Part shown: one piece after another, positions 15,883-25,101 of the stretch | How the letters are laid out: each line of letters starts with the position of its first letter | Numbering within the stretch: the first letter of the stretch is position 1 | Source of the DNA: SCUN01 sp964343975 | Lineage (GTDB): Bacteria; Acidobacteriota; Vicinamibacteria; Vicinamibacterales; SCN-69-37 | Direction: 5' to 3' | Length of the DNA stretch: 29,209 nucleotides | Assembly (NCBI GenBank): GCA_964343975.1 | Contig: CAYFLU010000018.1 | Coordinates: 1-29,209 of the forward strand | Program-made: the position numbers and the translations under genes | Notes under the pieces: generated by a model | The model's input: the letters and a program-made list of their open reading frames with translations, nothing else | What the model was told of the DNA's origin: nothing | Database searches by the model: none

Positions 15883-16471
15883 CCGGTTGCTTGGCTGCGC
15901 CGATCAGGAACACGTTCACGTCCTTTGAAATCGCCGGACCGAGAAGCGATCCGCCCACGACACCGAAGTCGTATCGGTTGAGCGAGAATCGCGTTTCGAA
16001 CATTTCGAACACCCCTTCGCCAGGCACGGCATGCCGGCCCTTGTGGGTCACGCGCACAGTGAATGGCTTCGACACGCCCTTGATCGTCAGGGTCCCAGCG
16101 ACATCAAGGGCTTCGGGCCCAGCCAGGCGCGTGCTCGTGCTGACGAAACGCATCTCCGGATAGCGCGCGGTGTCGAAGTACTCAGGCGCTTGGAGGGTGT
16201 GGTCGCGCGCGCCTTCGCCCGTGTCGACGCTCGCAATCCGCACGCGCCACTCGACATGCGAGGCTTCCGGTTTCGCGGGGTCGTAGGCAATCGCGCCGTC
16301 GAAGTCCCGAAACCGTCCTTCCACTTCGGCGAATCCCCATTTCGTCACGGTGAAGGTGACGCGACTGTGCGCGCGATCGAGTGGCCAATGATCGCCGCCG
16401 GCCCGCGCCGGAATGATGACGGCCGCAACCAGCAGTGCGCTCAGAGCCAACACAGCCAACACACGTTTCAT
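15866..16471 (-). CDS. Exported YceI-family (lipocalin-like) protein
   Basis: 201 residues with a signal peptide (MKRVLAVLALSALLVAAVIIPARA) for the periplasm. The YceI fold is shown by HWPLDRAHSRVTFTVTKWGF, FRDFDGAIAYDPAKPEAS, VDTGEGARDHTLQAPEYFDTARYPEMRFVST, GTLTIKGVSKPFTVRV and the closing RYDFGVVGGSLLGPAISKDVNVFLIGA. Family members bind isoprenoid-like lipids in a barrel; the physiological role is mostly unknown. Start ATG 16471 is secured by a perfect AAGGAGG (complement of 16478-16484) six bases upstream. It is last in the minus-strand group dioxygenase-like, ECF sigma, FecR-like, YceI. Its 3' end overlaps tsaE by 17 bases in convergent orientation. Confidence 0.93.
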   Translation of the reverse strand: MKRVLAVLALSALLVAAVIIPARAGGDHWPLDRAHSRVTFTVTKWGFAEVEGRFRDFDGAIAYDPAKPEASHVEWRVRIASVDTGEGARDHTLQAPEYFDTARYPEMRFVSTSTRLAGPEALDVAGTLTIKGVSKPFTVRVTHKGRHAVPGEGVFEMFETRFSLNRYDFGVVGGSLLGPAISKDVNVFLIGAAKQPAMARH

Positions 16472-16477
16472 ATGAGT

Positions 16478-16484
16478 CCTCCTT
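16478..16484 (-). promoter_or_regulatory. Strong Shine-Dalgarno of the YceI gene
   Basis: On the minus strand this reads AAGGAGG, a full match to the anti-Shine-Dalgarno sequence, six bases before ATG 16471. It is stronger than most ribosome-binding sites in the window and suggests high expression of the YceI protein relative to the upstream regulators. Confidence 0.8.
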
Positions 16485-16522
16485 GGTGGTGATGACAGGA
16501 AGACGGCCGTGCAGCGCGAGCG

Positions 16523-17512
16523 TTAACGGGGAAACACGTCCTGCCAGTTCGCCCACCAGTTCTTGAGCGACGGCAGGGGCAGCGAGTCGAACCACGTCCA
16601 GAACGCGTCGCGATCCCCAGCGACCACACGCGCGACGGTCTGCGGGCTCGGAGGCGGTTGGACTTCCGCCAGTCGGCGCAGCAGCGTCGTGCGTGGATCG
16701 CGTGGCAGGCCCTCGATGTCCGAGAGCATGAGCACGGTCAGCGCATCGCGTGGGCGCGCCTCGGCCGTGACACGCGCGAGGGCGTCTGGTGCCGGAGCGA
16801 GCGGCGCGGCTTCAATCGCACGCACGGCCGCGCGGAATTTCGCCGGCGCATCGTCGTAGACCGGGACGAGTGGCGCGCGATCGGCGCGCATCGTGGCGGA
16901 GGCGCCGGCCGGCACGAAGGTGTTGCCGTGTGCGTTCTCAAGATTGACCCAACCGGTGTGGACCTGAAGGCGGGTCTCGCCGTCGGCCTCCACATCGAGC
17001 GAGAAGATGCAGCCGAGATCGATCACATCACCGGCGGGCGTATGCAGAGCCACGCGGCCAGGGGGCGCCCATAGGCGTACGTCGATCGACCCGCGCGTCA
17101 TTCGCAGCCAGTGCTTGCGAGGACCGGTGGATTCCAGCATCAGCGCCGTTCCCGGGCGTGCGGACAGAACGCCGAGACGCGCGATATCGAGACGCGCCCC
17201 GGTCGCCGGCACAGGCAACGGCGCCCCCTCGGCCAGCCTTCCACCGCCGTGTACGACCCAGGCTTCCGACGGGGCCCAGTCGAGTCGCCAGTCGTGCCAG
17301 AGCACGGCCCCGGTGACGAGCAGCGCAATGGCGGCCGCCGTCACCAGCATCGTGGCCAGCAGACGGCGCCCGGTCCGTGGGGGCGTGACCGTGACCGCCG
17401 AGAGGTCGAGCGGGCGCGCGGCCGGATCAAACGCCAGCGGCGCAAGGCGCGACTCGAGGTCGACCACCTCCGGAGCCGGCACACCCGAACGATCCCACAG
17501 ATACTCACTCAT
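16523..17512 (-). CDS. FecR-domain membrane protein, probable anti-sigma/sigma regulator
   Basis: 329 residues. The N-terminal cytoplasmic part (1-60) is followed by one membrane helix (RLLATMLVTAAAIALLVTGAVLW, about 60-85), then a periplasmic FecR domain: IARLGVLSARPGTALMLES, RMTRGSIDVRLWAPPGRVALHTPAGDVIDLGCIFSLDV, GWVNLENAHGNTFVPAGASATM. FecR proteins relay an outside signal to an ECF sigma factor. Its ATG overlaps the stop of the ECF gene by four bases (ATGA), so the pair is coupled. The C-terminal 110 residues carry Leu-rich sequence and a GDRDAFWTWFDSLPLP tail that I do not recognise. There is no classic zinc-finger anti-sigma motif. No TonB-dependent receptor is next to it, unlike iron-citrate FecIR systems. 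Confidence 0.85.
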   Translation of the reverse strand: MSEYLWDRSGVPAPEVVDLESRLAPLAFDPAARPLDLSAVTVTPPRTGRRLLATMLVTAAAIALLVTGAVLWHDWRLDWAPSEAWVVHGGGRLAEGAPLPVPATGARLDIARLGVLSARPGTALMLESTGPRKHWLRMTRGSIDVRLWAPPGRVALHTPAGDVIDLGCIFSLDVEADGETRLQVHTGWVNLENAHGNTFVPAGASATMRADRAPLVPVYDDAPAKFRAAVRAIEAAPLAPAPDALARVTAEARPRDALTVLMLSDIEGLPRDPRTTLLRRLAEVQPPPSPQTVARVVAGDRDAFWTWFDSLPLPSLKNWWANWQDVFPR

Positions 17513-18069
17513 CGCCGCTCTCCCATGGCGTCGCGCAGCAGCTTGAAGCCGCGGTGCAGATTCACGCGAACAGAGTCGGGTGTCAGGCCAGTGATGCTCG
17601 CGATCTCTGGGCCGGTCAAGCCCTGTACCAGTCGAAGCACGAGCGTCTCGCGGTACGCCTCCGGCAGGCGATGGATGATCCTGAGGACCTGCGCGGCTTC
17701 GGCCTGCTCGTGCGGCGAGGCCGCGCGGCTCGGCACATCAGCCAGGCGGCTCTCGTCGTCACGCATCGCCGGTCCTTGCCCGCGAAACGCATCGATGGCT
17801 CGGCGCCGAGCGATAGCGGCAATCCATCCGGGAAACGCCGCGGGCTCGCGGAGCGTTCCGAGCCGTTCCAACGCCGACACGAACACGTCCTGCACAAGGT
17901 CCGCAGCGTCCTGATGAGACAGATGGGCGAGGAGGATGGCGTACACGTACCCGCCAAAGCGCTCGTAGAGCACCCCGAATGCAGCACGATCCCCCGTCTG
18001 CGCCGACCGCACCACCGCTGCCACATTCAGAAAACGAATTCTCCCGTCGGTCGCAGCATGATCGCGCAT
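17509..18069 (-). CDS. ECF-type RNA polymerase sigma factor (sigma-70 family)
   Basis: 186 residues from ATG 18069, or 171 from GTG 18024. Region 2: AQTGDRAAFGVLYERFGGYVYAI, DAADLVQDVFVSALERLGTL, PGWIAAIARRRAIDAFRG. Region 4: HRLPEAYRETLVLRLVQGLTGPEIASITGLTPDSVRVNLHRGFKLLRD. The family directs RNA polymerase to a small regulon, usually including its own operon. The ATG start makes it overlap the upstream dioxygenase-like gene by 43 bases; GTG 18024 would start just after that gene's stop and gives a more typical ECF N-terminus. I keep the longer form but consider both open. Coupled to the FecR-like gene by a four-base overlap. Confidence 0.92.
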   Translation of the reverse strand: MRDHAATDGRIRFLNVAAVVRSAQTGDRAAFGVLYERFGGYVYAILLAHLSHQDAADLVQDVFVSALERLGTLREPAAFPGWIAAIARRRAIDAFRGQGPAMRDDESRLADVPSRAASPHEQAEAAQVLRIIHRLPEAYRETLVLRLVQGLTGPEIASITGLTPDSVRVNLHRGFKLLRDAMGERR

Positions 18070-18638
18070 TCCTGGCGCCCGTTGCGTGTCGAGACGGCCA
18101 CGATGTTGGCGAACGGGCCAGCCTCTCGTGACCGGGCCCGCTGCGCGTCACTCAGCAACGGGTCGTCGGCAAAGAGCACGTCTTCCAGCGTCTGGCGACG
18201 CACACCGTCGCCCTCCACGGTCCAGTGGACGTGCGCGGCCTCATGGTGTGAGGGGTAGGGGGCGGGGCGAATCGTCTCGAACGTGAATCGTCCGCTCGCA
18301 TCGGTTCGCGCCCAGCCCCGAAGACGCCAGCCCGGCACCCCTTCGCGGTTATACGCACCGCTCGCGTCTGTGTGATACGCAAAGACGACGGCCCGCGACA
18401 GCGGGCTGCGGCCGTCCTCCGCAAACACCTGGCCGCGGATGGTCAGCGGCGAGCCGGGTTCATCCTCAGGGGCGATCCTCGAGGCGTTCGAGAGCACGGT
18501 TGGCCGATCCCGCTGGGCCTCCGTCCATACGCGCACGAAGCGAGGATCGATCACCTTCGGCGTCACGCTCTGGACGAGCCCACCGAGGGGGGCCACCACC
18601 ACAGCCGCACCGGCTATCAGACAGTCCCGTCGGGTCAT
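18027..18638 (-). CDS. Exported intradiol-dioxygenase-like protein
   Basis: 203 residues from ATG 18638, whose N-terminus MTRRDCLIAGAAVVVAPLGG looks like a twin-arginine signal; an upstream start at 18686 would add 16 residues. The body resembles protocatechuate 3,4-dioxygenase/intradiol dioxygenase family: LTIRGQVFAEDGRSPLSRAVVFAYHTDASGAYN, RGWARTDASGRFTFETIRPAPYP, then HVHWTVEG. The Tyr in APYP and the two His of HVH correspond to non-haem iron ligands; a second iron-ligand Tyr may be in GAYN or AYHTD. Catechol cleavage is therefore possible but not shown; many exported members have unknown substrates. Head of the operon with ECF sigma, FecR-like and YceI genes. Confidence 0.8.
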   Translation of the reverse strand: MTRRDCLIAGAAVVVAPLGGLVQSVTPKVIDPRFVRVWTEAQRDRPTVLSNASRIAPEDEPGSPLTIRGQVFAEDGRSPLSRAVVFAYHTDASGAYNREGVPGWRLRGWARTDASGRFTFETIRPAPYPSHHEAAHVHWTVEGDGVRRQTLEDVLFADDPLLSDAQRARSREAGPFANIVAVSTRNGRQECAIMLRPTGEFVF

Positions 18639-18683
18639 GTGGGAAGGACGGTCCCGGCGACCGTCCGTTAACAGCGCGAGAGA

Positions 18684-18720
18684 CACAAAAGGGCGGCCAC
18701 CGAAGCAGCCGCCCTTTGAG
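18684..18720 (-). terminator. UUCG-capped terminator after guaB
   Basis: Read on the minus strand: AAAGGGCGGC, then TGC-TTCG-GTG, then GCCGCCCTTT, followed by TGTGTCT. The outer 10 bp (18688-18697 with 18708-18717) are perfect and are extended by two G-T wobbles and a C-G pair closing a TTCG tetraloop. The A/T borders on both sides allow action in either direction, so it may also insulate the dioxygenase-like operon. It lies 36 bases past the guaB stop. Confidence 0.8.
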
Positions 18721-18755
18721 ATCCTGACGCGGAATGCCGCGCACGCGCGCCGCGC

Positions 18756-20303
18756 TTACTCGACGCGGTAGTTCGGGGCCTCCTTCGTGATGATGACGTC
18801 GTGCACGTGGCTCTCACGGAAGCCGGCCTGTGTGATGCGGATGAGCTGCGCCTCGGCCTGGAGCGTGGGGATGTCCTTGCAGCCGGTGTAGCCCATGCCG
18901 GCGCGCAGACCGCCCATCAGCTGATGGATCATCGCAGCCACCGAGCCCTTGTGCGCCACGCGGCCCTCGATGCCTTCCGGCACGAGCTTGTCGGTGTTGT
19001 CGCGCTTCGGCGCGGCCTTCTTCTGGCTCTCGAGATCGTACTCGTCCTTCGATTCCTGGAAGTAGCGATCCGCGCTGCCGCGGCGCATCGCGCCGAGCGA
19101 GCCCATGCCGCGGTACTCTTTGAAGCTGCGGCCCTGATACAGGATGATCTCGCCCGGGCTCTCGTCCGTGCCGGCGAAGAGGCCGCCGATCATGCAGGCG
19201 TTGGCGCCCACCGCGAGGGCCTTCACGATGTCGCCGGAGTAGCGGATGCCGCCGTCCGCGATGATCGGCACGCCGGATTCCGCGGCCGCCTGCGCGCATG
19301 CCGCAATCGCCCCGATCATCGGCACGCCGATGCCCGCGACCACGCGCGTGGTGCAGATGGAGCCCGCGCCGATGCCCACCTTGACCGCGTTCACGCCGCG
19401 CTCGATCAGCGCGCGCGTGGCATCCGCCGTCGCCACGTTGCCGGCGATGAGGTCGATGTCGGGATGCCGCTCGCGGATGGCGGCGACCATGTCGAGCACG
19501 CCCTGCGAGTGCCCGTGCGCCGTGTCGATCACGAGCACGTCCGCATGCGCCTTCACGAGCGCGTCCGCGCGTTCGAACGTGTCCTTCGCGATGCCGATCG
19601 CCGCGCCCACGCGCAGGCGACCGAGGTCGTCCTTGCACGCGTTCGGATACTTCACGAGCTTCTGGATGTCTTTGACGGTGATGAGGCCGCGCAGGCGGTA
19701 GTCGGCGTCGACGACGAGCAGCTTCTCGACCTTGTGCTCGTGGAACTTCTCGCGCGCCTGATCGAGCGTGGTGCCGACGGACACCGTGACGAGGTTGGTC
19801 TTCGTCATGATGTCGGCGATCGGACGCTCCGGCCGGTTCTCGAAGCGGAGGTCGCGGTTGGTGAGGATACCCACCAGCTTGCCGTCCTTCGAGCCGTCTT
19901 CGGTGATCGGCACACCGCTGATGCGGTACTGCTTCATCAGCGCGAGCGCTTCCGAAATCCGGTGCGTGGGGGAGAGCGTAATCGGGTTCACGATCATGCC
20001 GCTCTCGGACCGCTTCACGAGGTCCACTTCGCCGGCCTGCTCCTCGATGCCGAGGTTCTTGTGGATCACGCCGATGCCGCCCTGCTGGGCGATGGCGATG
20101 GCCAGGCGGCTTTCGGTGACCGTGTCCATGGCCGCCGAGAGCAGCGGCACATTGAGTTTGATGCGGTTGGTCAGGCGCGAGCTGAAGTCGACCTGGCTGG
20201 GGAGGATCTGCGAGTGCCGTGGCACCAGCAGTACGTCATCGAACGTGAGAACTTCGGGAAGTCCTGCTGATACCTGTTGTGCCGCACCCAGCCGTGTCGT
20301 CAT
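18756..20303 (-). CDS. guaB: IMP dehydrogenase
   Basis: 515 residues. Oxidises IMP to XMP with NAD, the committed step of GTP synthesis. TIM barrel with an inserted CBS pair (about 105-225: MIVNPITLSPTHRISEALALM and ISGVPITEDGSKDGKLVGILTNRDL, then IMTKTNLVTVSVGTTLDQA). Start motif LTFDDVLLVPRHSQILPSQVD; catalytic Cys in IGAGSICTTRVVAGIGVP; YRGMGSLGAM and the flap motif EGIEGRV. The ATG directly follows the secA TAA (TAAATG), so its ribosome-binding site lies inside the secA 3' end. Otherwise a normal-length housekeeping enzyme closed by a good terminator. Confidence 0.98.
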   Translation of the reverse strand: MTTRLGAAQQVSAGLPEVLTFDDVLLVPRHSQILPSQVDFSSRLTNRIKLNVPLLSAAMDTVTESRLAIAIAQQGGIGVIHKNLGIEEQAGEVDLVKRSESGMIVNPITLSPTHRISEALALMKQYRISGVPITEDGSKDGKLVGILTNRDLRFENRPERPIADIMTKTNLVTVSVGTTLDQAREKFHEHKVEKLLVVDADYRLRGLITVKDIQKLVKYPNACKDDLGRLRVGAAIGIAKDTFERADALVKAHADVLVIDTAHGHSQGVLDMVAAIRERHPDIDLIAGNVATADATRALIERGVNAVKVGIGAGSICTTRVVAGIGVPMIGAIAACAQAAAESGVPIIADGGIRYSGDIVKALAVGANACMIGGLFAGTDESPGEIILYQGRSFKEYRGMGSLGAMRRGSADRYFQESKDEYDLESQKKAAPKRDNTDKLVPEGIEGRVAHKGSVAAMIHQLMGGLRAGMGYTGCKDIPTLQAEAQLIRITQAGFRESHVHDVIITKEAPNYRVE

Positions 20304-23240
<2,937 letters not shown>

Positions 23241-23248
23241 GTTTAGTG

Positions 23249-23296
23249 GAGGCCGGATGCGGCCCTGTCTAGGTATAGACGAGCCTCACCGGCCTC
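23249..23296 (-). promoter_or_regulatory. Hairpin in the secA 5' untranslated leader
   Basis: GAGGCCGG (23249-23256) pairs perfectly with CCGGCCTC (23289-23296), and inside it GTCTA (23267-23271) pairs with TAGAC (23276-23280) around a four-base loop. Extra pairs (GGC with GCC, TG with CA) fill the middle. The hairpin fills most of the roughly 64-base leader between the predicted RNA start and ATG 23240, ending eight bases before it. No clear Shine-Dalgarno is seen. The secA gene of E. coli is controlled by translation of the upstream secM; no secM-like reading frame is evident here, so any control would be of another kind. Confidence 0.65.
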
Positions 23297-23310
23297 TGGG
23301 TATTCCAACA

Positions 23311-23339
23311 ATAGTAGGGGACCGATTCGGGAGCGTCAA
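23311..23339 (-). promoter_or_regulatory. Sigma-70 promoter of secA-guaB
   Basis: Read on the minus strand: TTGACG (23339-23334), exactly 17 bases, TACTAT (23316-23311). The -35 box matches 5 of 6 and the -10 box 4 of 6. This is the best housekeeping promoter in the window. Predicted RNA start is near 23304, leaving a 64-base leader. The rest of the 145-base gap between secA and the peptidase gene holds only a weak GCGGA/TCCGC repeat just after the peptidase stop. Confidence 0.75.
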
Positions 23340-23385
23340 CCGTGGCGGACCTGCGTCAGATCCGCGCAAGGTGTTGACAGAACGG

Positions 23386-24309
23386 CTATTTGAGGCTCGA
23401 GCCGAGCAGGTTCAGCGGGTTGACGCGCTGACCGTTGAGCAGGATTTCGTAGTGCAGGTGCGGGGCGGTCACGCGGCCGGTGGCGCCGACATACCCGATG
23501 ATCTCGCCGCGCTTCACGGTCTGACCGGCCGACACCACGATGCGGGACATGTGGCCGTAGCGCGTGGCCATGCCGTAGCCGTGCTTCAGCAGCACCATGT
23601 TGCCGTAGTCGCCAGCCCAGCCGGCGGATTCGATCGTGCCATCGGCCGTCGCTTTCACGGCCGCGCCGTATTCGGCGGAGATGTCGAGGCCGCCGTGGAA
23701 CTCCGCGCCTTCGCCGAGCGGATTCTGCCGCGCGCCGAATGACGAGGTGAGCCACCCGGCCACCGGCCAGATCGACGGCGTGGACGCGGCGAGCATCTGC
23801 TGACGCTCAACGCCCGTGCGCACCGTGTCGAGGCGCGACTCGAGCGCGCCGAGCAAGTCTTTGATGATGTTGAGCGTCGAGGCCGTCTGCGTGCCCGGCG
23901 TGGTCTTGGTCGGCGCGGCGTTGGGATCCACCGGCACGAGCATCGGCGCGCCGCCCATGGCGCGCGACTTCACGACGGCCGGCAGATTGTCGATGGCCTG
24001 GCGCGACGAGGGATCGAGTTGCGCTTGATCGTTCAGTTCGCCCATCGCGTTCTGCAGCGTCGAGATCTGCTGCGCGAGTTCGCTCGTGGCGCCCTTGTAG
24101 CTGTCGTTCTCGAGGCGGAGCAGGTCGTTGCTCGCGCGCAGCTGCTGGATCTCCGCATGCGCCGACCACCGGGCGCCGAGGCCAATCAGCACTGGAATCG
24201 ACATGATCGTGCCGATCGCGATCATCGCGGGACGCCGCGCGATCGTGAGACGACGGACCGAACCGGTCTGCCGATTGGCGATCAGAATCGAGTAACGGGG
24301 TGAACGCAT
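23386..24309 (-). CDS. Membrane-anchored M23-family metallopeptidase (LytM/murein hydrolase-like)
   Basis: 307 residues from ATG 24309, chosen because AAAGG precedes it by six bases; a GTG 24 bases upstream is less likely. A basic N-terminus (MRSPRYSILIANRQTGSVRRLTIARRP) precedes one membrane helix (MIAIGTIMSIPVLIGLGA), then a coiled coil (about 55-100, LRASNDLLRLENDSYKGATS to LQNAMGELNDQ) and a C-terminal LytM domain: FHGGLDISAEYGAAVKATADG, GNMVLLKHGYGMATRYGHM, HLHYEILLNGQRVNPLNLL. The zinc ligands His and Asp in HGGLD and His in HLHYE are present, so it should be active on peptidoglycan cross-links, unlike degenerate EnvC-type regulators. It lies between secA and a toxin-antitoxin pair. Confidence 0.92.
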   Translation of the reverse strand: MRSPRYSILIANRQTGSVRRLTIARRPAMIAIGTIMSIPVLIGLGARWSAHAEIQQLRASNDLLRLENDSYKGATSELAQQISTLQNAMGELNDQAQLDPSSRQAIDNLPAVVKSRAMGGAPMLVPVDPNAAPTKTTPGTQTASTLNIIKDLLGALESRLDTVRTGVERQQMLAASTPSIWPVAGWLTSSFGARQNPLGEGAEFHGGLDISAEYGAAVKATADGTIESAGWAGDYGNMVLLKHGYGMATRYGHMSRIVVSAGQTVKRGEIIGYVGATGRVTAPHLHYEILLNGQRVNPLNLLGSSLK

Positions 24310-24323
24310 CGAAAACCTTTGGA

Positions 24324-24353
24324 AGTGTAACACTCAAAAGGAGATCCGGCCAA
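24324..24353 (-). promoter_or_regulatory. Weak promoter with overlapping palindrome before the M23 peptidase
   Basis: Read on the minus strand: TTGGCC (24353-24348), 18 bases, and an extended -10 box TGT-TACACT (24332-24324). The -10 box overlaps an 11-base palindrome AGTGT-A-ACACT (24324-24334), a possible operator. The predicted start would leave an extremely short leader and cut into the ribosome-binding sequence, so confidence is low. Confidence 0.25.
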
Positions 24354-24356
24354 GCG

Positions 24357-24773
24357 CTACTTCCGGGCGTCGATGACCGAGACCTGCCGGGTGCTGGCGG
24401 CATAGCGGAGCAGCGCCCGGTCGCAGGTGACGAGCGGCACATCCTGCGCGCGGGCCGTGGCCACGAGCCAACGATCGAACGGATCGGGGATCGCGGAACC
24501 GGGGATGGCGCCCGCGTCGAGCGCCACGTCGAGCCCCGCGTCGATCACGCGCAGGCGCGCGCGCGCCACCGACTCGCGCACCCAGCGCTCGGCCGGGAGC
24601 GACAGCACGAGGCGGCCCAGCGTGGAAAGAGCCGCGATCTCGAAGGCCGAGGCGGTCGACACCATCAGCCCGCCGCTCGCGCCGGCCTTGTCGAGGTGAC
24701 GCCGGGTCTTGGGGCCGATGCGCTCGGTCTCTCCGGCGGCGGCCCAGACCCACACGTGCGTATCGAGCAACAT
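24357..24773 (-). CDS. vapC: PIN-domain toxin (VapC-like RNase)
   Basis: 138 residues, the usual size. PIN-domain toxins cut tRNA, rRNA or mRNA when free of antitoxin. The acidic metal site is complete: Asp in MLLDTHVWVWA, Glu in TASAFEIAALS, Asp in IPDPFDRWLVATARAQDVPL, and Asp in VTCDRALLRY. Its ATG 24773 shares one base with the antitoxin stop (TGATG). As is usual, the toxin comes second. It sits between the M23 peptidase and yifB, a chromosomal location without mobile elements, so it might be an acquired cassette or a resident module. Confidence 0.9.
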   Translation of the reverse strand: MLLDTHVWVWAAAGETERIGPKTRRHLDKAGASGGLMVSTASAFEIAALSTLGRLVLSLPAERWVRESVARARLRVIDAGLDVALDAGAIPGSAIPDPFDRWLVATARAQDVPLVTCDRALLRYAASTRQVSVIDARK

Positions 24774-25087
24774 CACGTGCGCGCCTTTGAGGAGGTCGCC
24801 CCCGTGTACGGGGGCGCGGATGCCGACACCAGCGGATCGGCCTCCCACGCGTCGGCGAGCGGCGCGAGCGGGGTCTCGAAATGCCGCACGGTGCCGGCCA
24901 TCGAGCCGAAGAATCCGCCCGACGCCACGGCGGCGACCGGCACCAGCTTGGCCACGGGCCGGCCGTGCCGGGTCACCGTGTATTCCGCATGCGCGTCGTG
25001 CACGTGCGCGACGAGTTCCAGGCACCGGGCTTTGAATTCCGCGGCCGCCACCCACTCCGGATGTTTCCCAACGATCGCCATGTCCAT
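24773..25087 (-). CDS. Phd/YefM-family antitoxin partner of the PIN toxin
   Basis: 104 residues from ATG 25087; starts at 25120 (GTG) or 25081 are possible. The N-terminal part follows the Phd/YefM DNA-binding pattern: VAAAEFKARCLELVAHVHDAHAEYTVTRHGRPVAKLVPV. The C-terminal part (FETPLAPLADAWEADPLVSASA) is probably the disordered toxin-binding tail. It would neutralise the toxin and repress the operon. It starts only four bases after the yifB stop, next to two copies of an 8-base repeat (25080-25087 and 25094-25101) that might be its operator. Confidence 0.85.
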   Translation of the reverse strand: MDMAIVGKHPEWVAAAEFKARCLELVAHVHDAHAEYTVTRHGRPVAKLVPVAAVASGGFFGSMAGTVRHFETPLAPLADAWEADPLVSASAPPYTGATSSKART

Positions 25088-25101
25088 AATTTTATGTCCA
25101 T
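25080..25101 (-). repeat. Direct repeat at the yifB end and antitoxin start
   Basis: ATGTCCAT occurs twice (25080-25087 and 25094-25101, plus-strand reading), separated by AATTTT. The 22 bases are clearly richer in A/T than their surroundings. The repeat covers the antitoxin ATG and the yifB TAA (25092-25094). It could be an antitoxin operator, or a leftover of the event that joined the two units. Confidence 0.6.

Noticed and set aside
23345..23385. GCGGA/TCCGC repeat after the M23 peptidase as a terminator
   Set aside because: The stem is short, interrupted by a mismatch and not followed by a T-tract.
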